A DNA stretch of 64,000 nt from an uncultured Lachnospiraceae bacterium (GCA_944381635.1 CALWLY010000006.1:44464-108463), one strand, 5' to 3'. Counted from the stretch's first letter, positions 18,683 through 25,582 are shown. Notes: generated by a model not told the origin, from the sequence alone. A program made the numbers and translations.

Positions 18683-19108
18683 TTATTTATCACACCCACA
18701 GTTTGAGGAGCAGTCGAATTCAGGGTTAAATGCATAGAAGTTTTTACTGTCCAATCTTTCCTGAACAATTCTCAAAGCTTCACCGAAACGCTGATAATGC
18801 ACAATCTCACGGGCCCTCAGAAAGCGGATGGGCCCCGCTACTTCAGGGTCTTTTATGACACGTAAAATATTATCGTAGGTGGTACGGGCTTTCTGTTCTG
18901 CTGCCATATCTTCCGAAAGATCTGTAATAATGTCACCCTTGGATTGAAACTGACAGCTGTTAAACGGGATTCCTCCTGCTGCCTGAGGCCAAAGAGCCAA
19001 GGTGTGATCCACATAATAAGGGGCAAACCCGGAATTTTCAATTTCTTCCATAGAAAGATTTTTGGTCAGCTGGTATACAATGGTTCCGATCATTTCAAAG
19101 TGTGCCAA
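18683..19108 (-). CDS. cotJC: CotJC manganese-catalase-family spore coat protein, C-terminal segment of split gene
   Basis: 141 codons follow the left boundary repeat. The sequence resumes the Mn-catalase frame at LAHFEMIGTIVYQLTK and continues with ALWPQAAGGIPFNSC, DLSEDMAAEQKARTTYDNIL and FLRAREIVHYQRFGEAL, which carries the metal-binding Glu and His of the four-helix bundle. It ends in a Cys-rich CSSNCGCDK. A TAA lies just upstream in the element, and no ribosome site precedes the TTG at 19108, so on its own it is not a gene. Joined at the repeat to 28717-28911 it gives a continuous 206-residue CotJC. Confidence 0.93.
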   Translation of the reverse strand: MAHFEMIGTIVYQLTKNLSMEEIENSGFAPYYVDHTLALWPQAAGGIPFNSCQFQSKGDIITDLSEDMAAEQKARTTYDNILRVIKDPEVAGPIRFLRAREIVHYQRFGEALRIVQERLDSKNFYAFNPEFDCSSNCGCDK

Positions 19109-19122
19109 TTCTTCCGTTCCAA
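19109..19122. repeat. Left attachment-site core (attL/attR core)
   Basis: TTCTTCCGTTCCAA, identical to 28717-28730. To its left is cotJC (GTGTGCCAA); to its right element DNA starts GAGGTTAGAAGTTAT. AGAAGTTAT at 19129-19137 is the inverted partner of ATAACTTCT at 28692-28700. Confidence 0.9.
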
Positions 19123-19154
19123 GAGGTTAGAAGTTATTTTTGTAACAGTTCAGC

Positions 19155-19180
19155 CAGGGCGGCTTTTTATAACCGCCCTG
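19155..19180. terminator. Inverted repeat after the holin gene
   Basis: CAGGGCGG and CCGCCCTG form an 8-bp stem around a loop containing TTTTTATAA. It lies just downstream of the holin stop codon on the minus strand but lacks a T run, so its use as a terminator is uncertain. Confidence 0.5.
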
Positions 19181-19195
19181 TAATCAAAAATTACA

Positions 19196-19408
19196 CTATT
19201 CTGTCTTTTTCGGACACTCAGGTAATCCCGCAACACTTGTCAGCAAGGACAGGATACCGGACAGCGCCGCTGCACTGCCTACCATAACCCAATTTACATC
19301 CCCAATCACGGCTGCTGTGCCGATGGTTGCCACGGCTGTCTGTGCCACTGTTTTAACAGCTCTCACGCCTGCTGCTTTTATCCACTCTTTCCAATCTCTG
19401 TTTTTCAT
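19196..19408 (-). CDS. Phage holin, r1t type
   Basis: 70 residues from the ATG at 19408 (AAAGGATG about 11 bp upstream); a longer frame to 19546 runs into repeat DNA. The sequence TVAQTAVATIGTAAVIGDVN then WVMVGSAAALSGILSLLTSV is typical of the r1t-like holin family: two short membrane helices that let endolysin cross the membrane. No endolysin gene is found next to it, so it is a leftover of the lysis module. Confidence 0.82.
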   Translation of the reverse strand: MKNRDWKEWIKAAGVRAVKTVAQTAVATIGTAAVIGDVNWVMVGSAAALSGILSLLTSVAGLPECPKKTE

Positions 19409-19482
19409 TCTGTTATACATCCTTTCTTTTATTTTTATATTATGATTCGTGCCCCGACTGATTGATTTGCTTCTTCGATATC

Positions 19483-19572
19483 TCCGTGTAGTTTCCTGAT
19501 TTCGGGCATAAAAATACCACCGGTCATTTCTGGCTGGTGGTATCACTTTGTCATATTTTCATATTATGTTCC
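19483..19572 (-). repeat. Element-internal repeat A with terminator hairpin
   Basis: ATACCACC (19514-19521) and GGTGGTAT (19536-19543) form an 8-bp stem; on the minus strand it is followed by TTTTTATGCCCGAA, as in a terminator. The unit GTGTAGTTTCCTG...CGGGCATAAAAATACCACC plus GGTCATTTCTGGCTGGTGG recurs at 19982-20039 and 22602-22690. Confidence 0.8.
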
Positions 19573-19712
19573 TTCGCATATCGCTGTTCTTCCATGAAAG
19601 CCTCGTATTCTGCCTTAACTCTCTCTGGCGCATCCTCACGTAAGCCCGTTAAAGTCCCTTCCTCATCTGTTGTGATGTACTTCCAAAATTCAGCATCTTT
19701 AAATTCTGTCAA
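19551..19712 (-). CDS. Small phage-type protein (53 aa, TTG start)
   Basis: A TTG at 19712 follows AAGGAGAAATTGAG. The product begins MTEFKDAEFWKYITTDEEGT and ends FMEEQRYAKEHNMKI; it is acidic and helical. The start codon overlaps the preceding small gene's TGA, as in coupled phage genes. A terminator hairpin follows at once. The last codons (EHNMKI-stop) recur next to repeat C near 22690, so this gene was partly duplicated. Function not recognised. Confidence 0.55.
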   Translation of the reverse strand: MTEFKDAEFWKYITTDEEGTLTGLREDAPERVKAEYEAFMEEQRYAKEHNMKI

Positions 19713-19846
19713 CTCAATTTCTCCTTCAAGCTTTTGATAATTTGTCTTGTTAACAATTCAGCTCCCCTATTTTGATAATAATCCGTAACTGTTTCCTCCA
19801 ACATTTCCGCATAATCTTTTGTGGCATAATGAAAAATATATCCCAT
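19709..19846 (-). CDS. Small phage-type protein or fragment (45 aa)
   Basis: The frame reads MGYIFHYATKDYAEMLEETV then TDYYQNRGAELLTRQIIKSL and ends KEKLS. It looks like a real phage-derived helical protein, but the ATG at 19846 has no ribosome site and the frame stays open upstream for only a few codons. It may be the tail of a longer gene. Just upstream, about 19864-19950, another short fragment ends KKHIEVLHP, also without a start. Both look like debris. Confidence 0.4.
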   Translation of the reverse strand: MGYIFHYATKDYAEMLEETVTDYYQNRGAELLTRQIIKSLKEKLS

Positions 19847-19981
19847 GAGTTCATGCCGTGATTTTATGGATGCAATACTTCAATATGCTTTTTTACTATC
19901 TTTCTGTCTTCTTTCGGTTTTTGGGGTATCTCCCCATACAGTTTTACATATGTCTCACAAAATAGTTATTTTTCCGGTGGC

Positions 19982-20039
19982 TCCGTGTAGTTTCCTGCCT
20001 TCGGGTATAAAAATACCACCGGTCATTTCTGACTGGTGA
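19982..20039 (-). repeat. Element-internal repeat B
   Basis: Matches repeat A from CCGTGTAGTTTCCTG through ATACCACCGGTCATTTCTG, but the 3' arm is reduced to ACTGGTGA, so the hairpin is weakened. It lies at the end of the YjcQ remnant. Confidence 0.7.
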
Positions 20040-20364
20040 CTATAATCCCGGAATTGTATCTTTTATCCCTTTCGCAAGGTTTGCTGCTTTTCTCATTAAC
20101 GTATTTTCCTCCAAATATTCCAGACCTTTTAAAGTAATCTCAGGTCTTGCCAAAACGACTCTTGGGTACCTGTAATCTAAAGCATTCCATATCTGTCCTC
20201 CCGCAATATATCCCTCATTCAGCAGCATAGCCATGATACGGCTCCATTTAAGTACAGACAAGTCCAAATCTTTCCGGAGACAAAACCTCTTTATCGATCT
20301 CTTCACAGTCTATGGATTTCTGCAGAATACGCAGTATTTTGTAGAATAAATAAAAATCATCCAT
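20040..20364 (-). pseudogene. YjcQ-family phage protein, frameshifted
   Basis: A good start exists at 20364 (GGAGGCACAT-ATG) reading MDDFYLFYKILRILQKSIDC then EEIDKEVLSPERF. In that frame a stop follows soon after. A second frame continues the family pattern with DLSVLKWSRIMAMLLNEGYI and the typical end ITLKGLEYLEENTLMRKAAN...IKDTIPGL. The two frames differ by one base near 20280-20300, so one indel has broken the gene. YjcQ proteins are winged-helix-like phage proteins of unknown role. Confidence 0.75.
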
Positions 20365-20390
20365 ATGTGCCTCCTCTGGTAACCACACAC

Positions 20391-20479
20391 CTAAAAAATA
20401 AAAGACTATCTGGCAGGCGTTAATACCTCTTTTGACCCAGTAGATGTGTGATTACAACGAATTTTATCACGCCAGATAG
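20391..20479 (-). terminator. Structured terminator after the 57-aa gene
   Basis: CTATCTGGC (20406-20414) pairs with GCCAGATAG (20471-20479) around a 56-nt loop that holds smaller pairings. On the minus strand the stem is followed by TCTTTTATTTTTTAGG. Confidence 0.7.
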
Positions 20480-20498
20480 ATTTCATTTTTATGATATC

Positions 20499-20672
20499 TT
20501 ACTTATCCTTTTTGAATTTTTTTATCATTCTAAGCAAATCTGCTCTGTATTTTTCCTTTTCTTCTTCTGTTAGCTCGGTCTCTCCTACAACTTCAAATTT
20601 AGGAATATCCGCCTTAATCATTCTTTCACGTTCTTCATCTGTCAACCCTTTGTAAATATCCTCATATGCCAC
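20499..20672 (-). CDS. Small acidic/basic helical protein next to ADP-ribosyltransferase remnant (57 aa)
   Basis: GGAGGTATAGCT precedes a GTG at 20672. The product begins MAYEDIYKGLTDEERERMIK and ends LLRMIKKFKKDK: a charged, helical protein without membrane segments. It begins 2 bp after the stop of the toxin-like gene and its ribosome site is inside that gene, so the two were coupled. That position would suit an immunity protein or an ordinary phage protein; the sequence does not decide. Confidence 0.6.
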   Translation of the reverse strand: MAYEDIYKGLTDEERERMIKADIPKFEVVGETELTEEEKEKYRADLLRMIKKFKKDK

Positions 20673-20674
20673 AG

Positions 20675-21303
20675 CTATACCTCCTCAATCAAAATGTGCC
20701 ATTTTCCACCTTGGAATACTTTATCAGCTACTAAAAACTCTGTATTTCTTTCATACAGCACCTCTGCCTCATCTAGACCAACTGAGCTTATATCTTGTCC
20801 ATTTTTAGCATTTTATATATATTTTTTTACTCCAGCCTCCTCATCATAATCCGCGTTTTTTGAGATACTCCAATACTGTCTGATTTGAATATTTTTGCCC
20901 GGAATAAATGCCTTAACAAAATCAGCTGTTCTTTCATCACAACCTGGCCAATCTGAAAAATTGACTGTCCGTATTAAATCTCCCTCATACTTTGGCATCT
21001 TATCCGGAGCTGAATCCATTTTCTTTATAAACTCCTGCTGTGCTGACGTGAGTTCTGATACATCCTTTATGTTTCTTAATGCCTCATTGATTGTGTATGA
21101 TTCAAAGCTCTTATACTAAAGTAAAATACCCAGATCCTCCTGCGATAATTCCATTATACCAGAGTCAAATCCATTTACAACAGCATTCCACTCGCCAACC
21201 TTCTTTTCGTATCTTCCCTTATTCTCCTTATCCAGAGAATACTTTACCAGCCTCCCATATTTTTCTACCTGTCTGACTGCATACTGCTGTCTGGCTTCTT
21301 ACT
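20675..21303 (-). pseudogene. Phage minor head protein with ADP-ribosyltransferase-like C-terminus, two in-frame stops
   Basis: One frame reads VEKYGRLVKYSLDKENKGRY, a pattern seen in MuF-type phage minor head proteins, then a TAG (21116-21118), then SFESYTINEALRNIKDVSEL, IQIRQYWSISKNADYDEEAG, a TAA (20813-20815), and finally ISSVGLDEAEVLYERNTEF. The last piece looks like the ExE turn of ADP-ribosyltransferase toxins. The frame is the same throughout, so two nonsense mutations rather than frameshifts have killed it. The N-terminal part is missing at a junction with an ECF-module repeat near 21303. Confidence 0.72.
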
Positions 21304-21330
21304 CATTCGCCTGTCCGATTACTTGACCTT

Positions 21331-21483
21331 CCGTCTGACCGCCCCATACAGCGAGGAACGCCGGAGAGCCGCCAGTGAAACGACGAAAGCTGCCACAAAC
21401 AATCTCGCACGAAGTATGGTATAATTTTTTGAAAAAGTTTTGGATTTGATGTAGTATTCACCGCGAAAACCGTAGTATATAGG
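21331..21483 (+). promoter_or_regulatory. Duplicated ECF-module upstream region, plus-strand copy
   Basis: Inverted relative to 23871-24030, about three-quarters identical by eye. It ends with the paired motif GTAGTAT-tcaccgcgaaaacc-GTAGTAT (21451-21457 and 21472-21478). The same two motifs at the same spacing lie before the complete sigma gene. They probably form the sigma factor's own promoter. Confidence 0.7.
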
Positions 21484-21521
21484 TGAAGCAATATTTGATT
21501 GAAAAAGAGGTATTTGTATGA
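21483..21521 (+). pseudogene. Last 12 codons of a deleted ECF sigma gene
   Basis: GTG AAG CAA TAT ... GTA TGA encodes KQYLIEKEVFV, matching the KQYLIEREVFI end of the intact sigma factor at 23285. The promoter is joined straight to this tail; TGAA is present at both ends of the missing part, suggesting deletion by microhomology. The ATGA overlap with the anti-sigma start is kept. Confidence 0.75.
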
Positions 21522-22540
21522 ATGCGAAAAAGTTTTCCGACGCTATGAACGAACTTGATACGAAATATATTGATGAAGCTCTTAACTACAAAAAGAAAGT
21601 GAAAAAGCCCGTTTGGGTAAAATGGGGAACTATTGCGGCTTGCTTGCTCCTTGTTTTTACCATGTCGGTTCCAGCATTTGCGGCCGCAGATTTTGCCCCC
21701 GCTTATAATCTGCTTTACACGCTATCTCCAACAATCGCTCAAAAGTTAAAGCCTGTTAGAATGTCTTGCGAGGATAATGGGATTAAATTTGAGGTCGTTT
21801 CAGCTTATGTTGAGGGGAACGAAGCAAAAATTTTTGTTTCCGTACGAGACCTGGAAGAAAATAGAATTGACGAAACAACAGATTTGTTTGACAGCTATAG
21901 TATCAATACACCTTTTGATTGCAGCAGTTCGTGCAAAAATATAAGCTACGATACCGAAACGAAAACCGCCACTTTCCTGATTTCTATATCGCAATGGAAT
22001 GAACAAGATATTATAGGCGAAAAAATTACCTTTTGTGTCCGAGAAATATTGAGCAACAAACAGAAATATGATGCAGCATTACCTGATTTGGATATAAGCA
22101 AAACCAACACTACCCCTGAAACAATTACTCCAACCCATATTTTTGGCGGTGGTGGAATAAACTACAGTGCAATCGAGGATAACTTTCATGCACTGAAAGC
22201 GACGGAGATCCTTTACTCTCCTATTAATGGGGTGGATATTACAGCAATGGGATATGTAGACGGAAAACTGCATATACAAGTCAAATACGAGAATGTTTTA
22301 GAAACTGATAATCATGGCTATATCTATTTTAAAAATAACAAAGGTGAAAAAATCCAGTGTGTTGCAAGTGTTAGTTTTTCTATTGATAATGAGCATCAAG
22401 ATCGATATGAGGAGTATGTTTTCGATTTATCAGATGTTGATTTAACTGAATATGAGGTATATGGGTATTTTGTCACCAGTGATACTCATATTACAGGAAA
22501 TTGGGACGTTACTTTTCCGCTGGAAAGCGTAAATCAGTAA
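21518..22540 (+). CDS. Anti-sigma-like membrane protein without a partner sigma (340 aa)
   Basis: The N-terminus MNAKKFSDAMNELDTKYIDE matches the anti-sigma protein at 22716 (MNVKKFSDAMSELDTKYVDE), so both bind related sigma factors. One membrane helix follows at about 34-55 (WGTIAACLLLVFTMSVPAFA). The large extracellular part (60-340) resembles DUF4179/DUF5643-type ectodomains, with beta-rich repeats such as VEGNEAKIFVSVRDLEEN. The ribosome site AAAGAGGTATTTGT precedes the ATG. Its own sigma gene has been deleted, leaving it directly behind the duplicated promoter. Confidence 0.82.
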   Translation: MNAKKFSDAMNELDTKYIDEALNYKKKVKKPVWVKWGTIAACLLLVFTMSVPAFAAADFAPAYNLLYTLSPTIAQKLKPVRMSCEDNGIKFEVVSAYVEGNEAKIFVSVRDLEENRIDETTDLFDSYSINTPFDCSSSCKNISYDTETKTATFLISISQWNEQDIIGEKITFCVREILSNKQKYDAALPDLDISKTNTTPETITPTHIFGGGGINYSAIEDNFHALKATEILYSPINGVDITAMGYVDGKLHIQVKYENVLETDNHGYIYFKNNKGEKIQCVASVSFSIDNEHQDRYEEYVFDLSDVDLTEYEVYGYFVTSDTHITGNWDVTFPLESVNQ

Positions 22541-22601
22541 GTCAACCACACCGGCAATGCCGATAGCGCCAGCTGCACTGGCTGCCATTCCTTGATGTGC
22601 T

Positions 22602-22690
22602 TCTGTGTAGATTACTGCCTTTGGGCACAAGAATACCACCGGTCATTTCTGGCTGGTGGTATCTCTTTGTCAAATTTTCATATTGTGTTC
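22602..22690 (-). repeat. Element-internal repeat C
   Basis: Third copy, with ATACCACC and GGTGGTAT arms intact. It extends into a degenerate copy of the end of the 53-residue gene (minus strand GAA CAC AAT ATG AAA ATT TGA). It lies between the convergent ends of the two anti-sigma genes. Confidence 0.78.
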
Positions 22691-22715
22691 TCCCGTGCTG
22701 CAGCAACAGGATAAT

Positions 22716-23288
22716 TTACGCAAATTGCCGAATTATACTTTCCACATCTGCACTACCACTATTGGTATATACATAGCTGAAAGTAAATCCGTTTTGTTCC
22801 CAAATGGCATAGGTAGTATCTGTATATTTATAGTATTCGACTTTTACTCCTTCGATGTCTTCGCTTCCCTCCAATGTACCGCCGTAAATACCGCTAATAT
22901 CTCCACTTCCATATTGCATACGAAATTCTGAGCCGTCTGCATAATTTATCTGTCCCATTGTGGGATAACTGTTTTCAACAAAAACAGAATAAGACTCTAC
23001 TTCCTTATCTAAAACCGGAACATCAAAATCAAGATAATTTTCCATTTCCTCAACAGATGAAACCGTAATAATTGGATTTGGGATTTGAACAATGTCAGGA
23101 TTCGGAGCAATATTTTCGCTGTTTTGTGTGAACATTACTCCACCCACAGCCAACAGACATACACAGGCCGCCACAGCTCCCCACTTAATCCAAACGGACT
23201 GTTTGGCTTTCTTTTTGTAGCTGAGAGTTTCATCAACGTATTTTGTATCAAGCTCGCTCATAGCGTCGGAAAATTTCTTTACGTTCAT
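22716..23288 (-). CDS. Anti-sigma factor (membrane protein)
   Basis: 190 residues. Cytoplasmic N-terminus NVKKFSDAMSELDTKYVDET, one helix at about 36-54 (WGAVAACVCLLAVGGVMFT), then an extracellular domain of about 135 residues with TVSSVEEMENYLDFDVPVLD and a DUF4367-like end (GFTFSYVYTNSGSADVESII). It overlaps the sigma gene by 4 bp. It should hold the sigma factor inactive until an external signal arrives. Confidence 0.82.
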   Translation of the reverse strand: MNVKKFSDAMSELDTKYVDETLSYKKKAKQSVWIKWGAVAACVCLLAVGGVMFTQNSENIAPNPDIVQIPNPIITVSSVEEMENYLDFDVPVLDKEVESYSVFVENSYPTMGQINYADGSEFRMQYGSGDISGIYGGTLEGSEDIEGVKVEYYKYTDTTYAIWEQNGFTFSYVYTNSGSADVESIIRQFA

Positions 23289-23845
23289 ATAAAAACCTCT
23301 CTTTCAATTAAGTATTGTTTCATCTTTTCGCGGATGCGAGTCAGCCGGACAGAGATGTTTTTCTCCGAAATCCCTACAAACTCAGCTATGTCCCTGTAGC
23401 TGTCTGAAAACCAATAGCGCCTCATGAAGATAACGCGGTTTTCAAGGGTCAGCGTGTCCAAAAATTCCTCAATGATACGGGCTAACTCCTTGGCTTCGAT
23501 TTCATCTTCAACGGTTTTTTGGTCTGCGATACAGGCCTCAATCTCTTCTAAGGCAATTGTATAGTTACTGCTTCGTTTAGCCGCTTCCTTTCTCCAATAG
23601 ATTTTCAGTGAAATGTTCCGAACGATTTTCACGATATAGGACAACAGAGGATTGGGCCGTACCGGGGGAATGGCGTTCCATGCGCCTAAGTAAGCGTCAT
23701 TGACACATTCCTCCGCGTCTTGTCTGCTTCCCACAATGTGATACGAAAGGCTATGGCATATTTTCCCATATTTATTATCCAGCTCCCGTATGCCTTGCTC
23801 TGATCGTTCAAAGAACATTTCTATAATTTTTTCATCGTCTTTCAC
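23285..23845 (-). CDS. ECF sigma factor
   Basis: 186 residues from a GTG at 23845 preceded by GGAGGCGGTGAG. Region 2 shows DAEECVNDAYLGAWNAIPPV and LLSYIVKIVRNISLKIYW; region 4 shows LENRVIFMRRYWFSDSYRDI then GISEKNISVRLTRIREKMK. It is followed by its anti-sigma gene with ATGA overlap. The upstream DNA (23871-24030) carries two GTAGTAT motifs and is duplicated in front of the orphan anti-sigma gene, so this factor may drive both. Confidence 0.92.
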   Translation of the reverse strand: MKDDEKIIEMFFERSEQGIRELDNKYGKICHSLSYHIVGSRQDAEECVNDAYLGAWNAIPPVRPNPLLSYIVKIVRNISLKIYWRKEAAKRSSNYTIALEEIEACIADQKTVEDEIEAKELARIIEEFLDTLTLENRVIFMRRYWFSDSYRDIAEFVGISEKNISVRLTRIREKMKQYLIEREVFI

Positions 23846-23870
23846 CTCACCGCCTCCTTTCTGGCTTCAC

Positions 23871-24030
23871 TTATATACTACGGTTTTAGCGGTAAATACT
23901 ACATCAAATCTAAAATTTTATCAAAAAAAAATATACCACACTTCACATAAGATTGCTCGCGGCAGCTTTCGCCGCTTCACTGGCAGCTCGGCGTCATTCC
24001 TCACTGTACAGGGTGATCAGAAGTCTGCTC
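23871..24030 (-). promoter_or_regulatory. Duplicated ECF-module upstream region, minus-strand copy
   Basis: Carries GTAGTAT-ttaccgctaaaacc-GTAGTAT immediately before the sigma gene and extends through the stretch with a GCTTTCGCCGCTTCACTGGC core. The matching inverted copy is at 21331-21483. Confidence 0.7.
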
Positions 24031-24055
24031 GTCCAATGGTCTAGCCTTCTTTCGT

Positions 24056-24373
24056 TTATTCCAACAAATCCAACAGTATGTCCATCATCCTTACAAAATA
24101 CTTTCTTTTCTGCTCCGGCAGTCTGTTAAGTCGGCTCAATGGGCATTCCAGGCACTCGTCCTTTCCTAAAAGCAGATAATTGGGATTCAATCTCATCTTT
24201 TCATCGGCCAGCTTTATTTTTTCAAGAGAAAGTCTCCGATTTCCTCTCTCCACCTCTCCATAAAAGTTAGCAGAAATCTCCAGAATTTCCGCTGCCTCCT
24301 TCTGCGTAAGTCCCTTTTCTCTTCTTCCTTTTCTCAGGCGTTTCCCGATTCCGGTCAATAATGCATTTTCCAT
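24056..24373 (-). CDS. XRE-family transcriptional regulator
   Basis: 105 residues, with TAAGGAGGATTTATCC before the ATG. The helix-turn-helix is seen at residues 8-62 (GIGKRLRKGRREKGLTQKEA, ILEISANFYGEVERGNRRLS). The C-terminal tail contains CLECPLSRLN, a possible metal or redox site, and a final amphipathic helix. It probably represses element genes, including from the structured leader in front of it, but its target is not known. Confidence 0.88.
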   Translation of the reverse strand: MENALLTGIGKRLRKGRREKGLTQKEAAEILEISANFYGEVERGNRRLSLEKIKLADEKMRLNPNYLLLGKDECLECPLSRLNRLPEQKRKYFVRMMDILLDLLE

Positions 24374-24425
24374 GGATAAATCCTCCTTAAAGTTATTTAC
24401 GCCATCATTTTATCGGGATTCAAAA

Positions 24426-24573
24426 GTTTTCACACACTTTTCACGTTCCAGTCAGATTTCCTTCACATTCCTGATGTATTCTAAAATCATCAAAAGGGTA
24501 ACACCTTTTTACATATATTTTCTTTTTCATTACAGCCGGAAGAATAAGATTTCTCCCGGCTCTCCCTTCGTCC
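24426..24573 (-). ncRNA. Conserved structured leader, copy 2
   Basis: Second copy of the 18202-18346 block, upstream of the XRE gene. The hairpin is AGCCGGgAGAA...TTCTcCCGGCT on one strand; relative to copy 1, AGGA/TCCT has become AGAA/TTCT, a paired change. The 13-codon frame is kept (24490 to 24452) with one Thr to Lys change. Confidence 0.6.
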
Positions 24574-24617
24574 AGGCATAAATTCCTGCATGAGCTTGTC
24601 TCTCCTTTCCTGCCGTC

Positions 24618-24776
24618 TCAGACAGTTTCATCTTTTGCCTTTTCTGCCAGTCCTCTAATAATAATTTGCGATACCCGGTCAATAATTGCCTGCTTTTCTT
24701 CCTCTGTTTTTACCACACAATCATCATGAATATAAATCTTACAGGGTCCATGGTTCAATTCTTTCACAATCGCCAT
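24618..24776 (-). CDS. Small mobile-element protein (52 aa)
   Basis: AAAGGGATTTGCTT precedes the ATG at 24776. The product begins MAIVKELNHGPCKIYIHDDC and continues VVKTEEEKQAIIDRVSQIII; it ends ETV. Two cysteines (12 and 20) frame a short beta hairpin, then a helix. Similar 'I-x-I-H-D-D...IIxRVSxII' proteins seem to recur in Firmicute prophages and elements, from memory. It is a candidate for a small accessory factor of the element, but nothing shows it. Confidence 0.55.
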   Translation of the reverse strand: MAIVKELNHGPCKIYIHDDCVVKTEEEKQAIIDRVSQIIIRGLAEKAKDETV

Positions 24777-25026
24777 AAGCAAATCCCTTTTTGCTTAAAG
24801 TATGTATATCTGTTTGTCTAAGTTCCTGTATTTTTAAACTTATTCTCCTCTATCTGCCTTCCTCTGTCCAATATTCAAATGGGCCATTACTTTTATTTCA
24901 GTGTTGATTTGTTTCTGCTTTCTGTTAGAATCAAATTATGGAACATATGGATTAGCTTAAAAAGCTTCTCGATTGTGATGAAACCGCCAAAGGCGATTTC
25001 ACTTATAAATACAGGAGGATTCTAAA

Positions 25027-25398
25027 ATGATTGATTTCAAAAATGGTGCACTTATCAAACTAAAAAAAGCAGCCGTAAACACTTCGGATGTCGAAAAGCT
25101 TCTTATTCAGAGCGAACAGATTGTCGGATGTTATTCAGGTATCCGTGACTACGTTGTGTTCACAACTAAGAGGGTGATTGCTGTAAATGTTCAGGGTATG
25201 ACCGGAAAGAAAAAGGACTTCACTTCTCTTCCTTATTCCAAAGTTCAGGCTTTTTCTGTTGAGACATCTGGCGTTTTGGATATGGATTCCGAACTTGAGT
25301 TGTATTTTTCAGGATTAGGGAAAATTACCTTTGAATTTTCTGGCCAAAGCGATATTGTAAGAATCGGCCAGATGATTGGGGAATTTATTTTGAAATAA
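25027..25398 (+). CDS. PH-domain protein (bacterial pleckstrin-homology type)
   Basis: 123 residues with AGGAGGATTCTAAA before the ATG. The stretch GCYSGIRDYVVFTTKRVIAV then KKKDFTSLPYSKVQAFSVET and LDMDSELELYFSGLGKITFE fits the bPH fold found in YyaB/DUF1696-type proteins, where the strand order and the 'FTxKRxI' turn are typical. The role is unknown. A small hairpin (TGAAACCGCC/GGCGATTTCA) lies 25 bp upstream. Its codon usage is more AT-rich than flanking chromosomal genes, like the rest of the element. Confidence 0.82.
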   Translation: MIDFKNGALIKLKKAAVNTSDVEKLLIQSEQIVGCYSGIRDYVVFTTKRVIAVNVQGMTGKKKDFTSLPYSKVQAFSVETSGVLDMDSELELYFSGLGKITFEFSGQSDIVRIGQMIGEFILK

Positions 25399-25427
25399 TA
25401 AAAAATACAGTATAGGAGGCGTTAAAA

Positions 25428-25514
25428 ATGCTATGTTTATGTCATAGAATCATCGACTTAAGCAATCAACTCTGTACAAAATCTAATGATAAGGCGATAT
25501 TTGTGCAGAGTTAA
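25428..25514 (+). CDS. Leader peptide (28 aa) upstream of the MFS efflux gene
   Basis: GGAGG sits 8 bp before the ATG, one of the best ribosome sites in the element. The peptide is MLCLCHRIIDLSNQLCTKSN followed by DKAIFVQS. Its 3' half overlaps the 5' arms of two mutually exclusive hairpins. This is the layout of drug-inducible attenuation leaders for resistance genes: ribosome stalling would change which hairpin forms. Confidence 0.72.
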   Translation: MLCLCHRIIDLSNQLCTKSNDKAIFVQS

Positions 25515-25541
25515 TTTTCGCCGAACATTGGATTTTGTACA
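25470..25541 (+). promoter_or_regulatory. Attenuator with alternative hairpins before the MFS gene
   Basis: Hairpin 1 pairs CTCTGTACAAA (25470-25480) with TTTGTGCAGAG (25500-25510), 11 pairs with one G-U. Hairpin 2 pairs TGTACAAAATCTAATG (25473-25488) with CATTGGATTTTGTACA (25526-25541), 16 pairs with one G-U. They share the same 5' strand, so only one can form. The leader peptide ends inside hairpin 1. Confidence 0.72.
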
Positions 25542-25582
25542 ATTTATTCTAGTTAATAAAAGATTAGATTGGAGAAAATTCA

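Noticed and set aside
19196..19546. Longer holin with an extra N-terminus
   Set aside because: The extension is translated repeat DNA (repeat A); the ribosome site and the family start agree with 19408.
20391..20479. Possible hammerhead-like or tRNA-like RNA
   Set aside because: No CUGAUGA/GAAA core and no T-loop; the T run makes it a terminator.
18202..24573. The paired leader repeats as ends of a larger transposon
   Set aside because: They are direct repeats around 6.2 kb, but the cotJC boundary at 19109 lies between them and only the 14-mer fits both coding halves.
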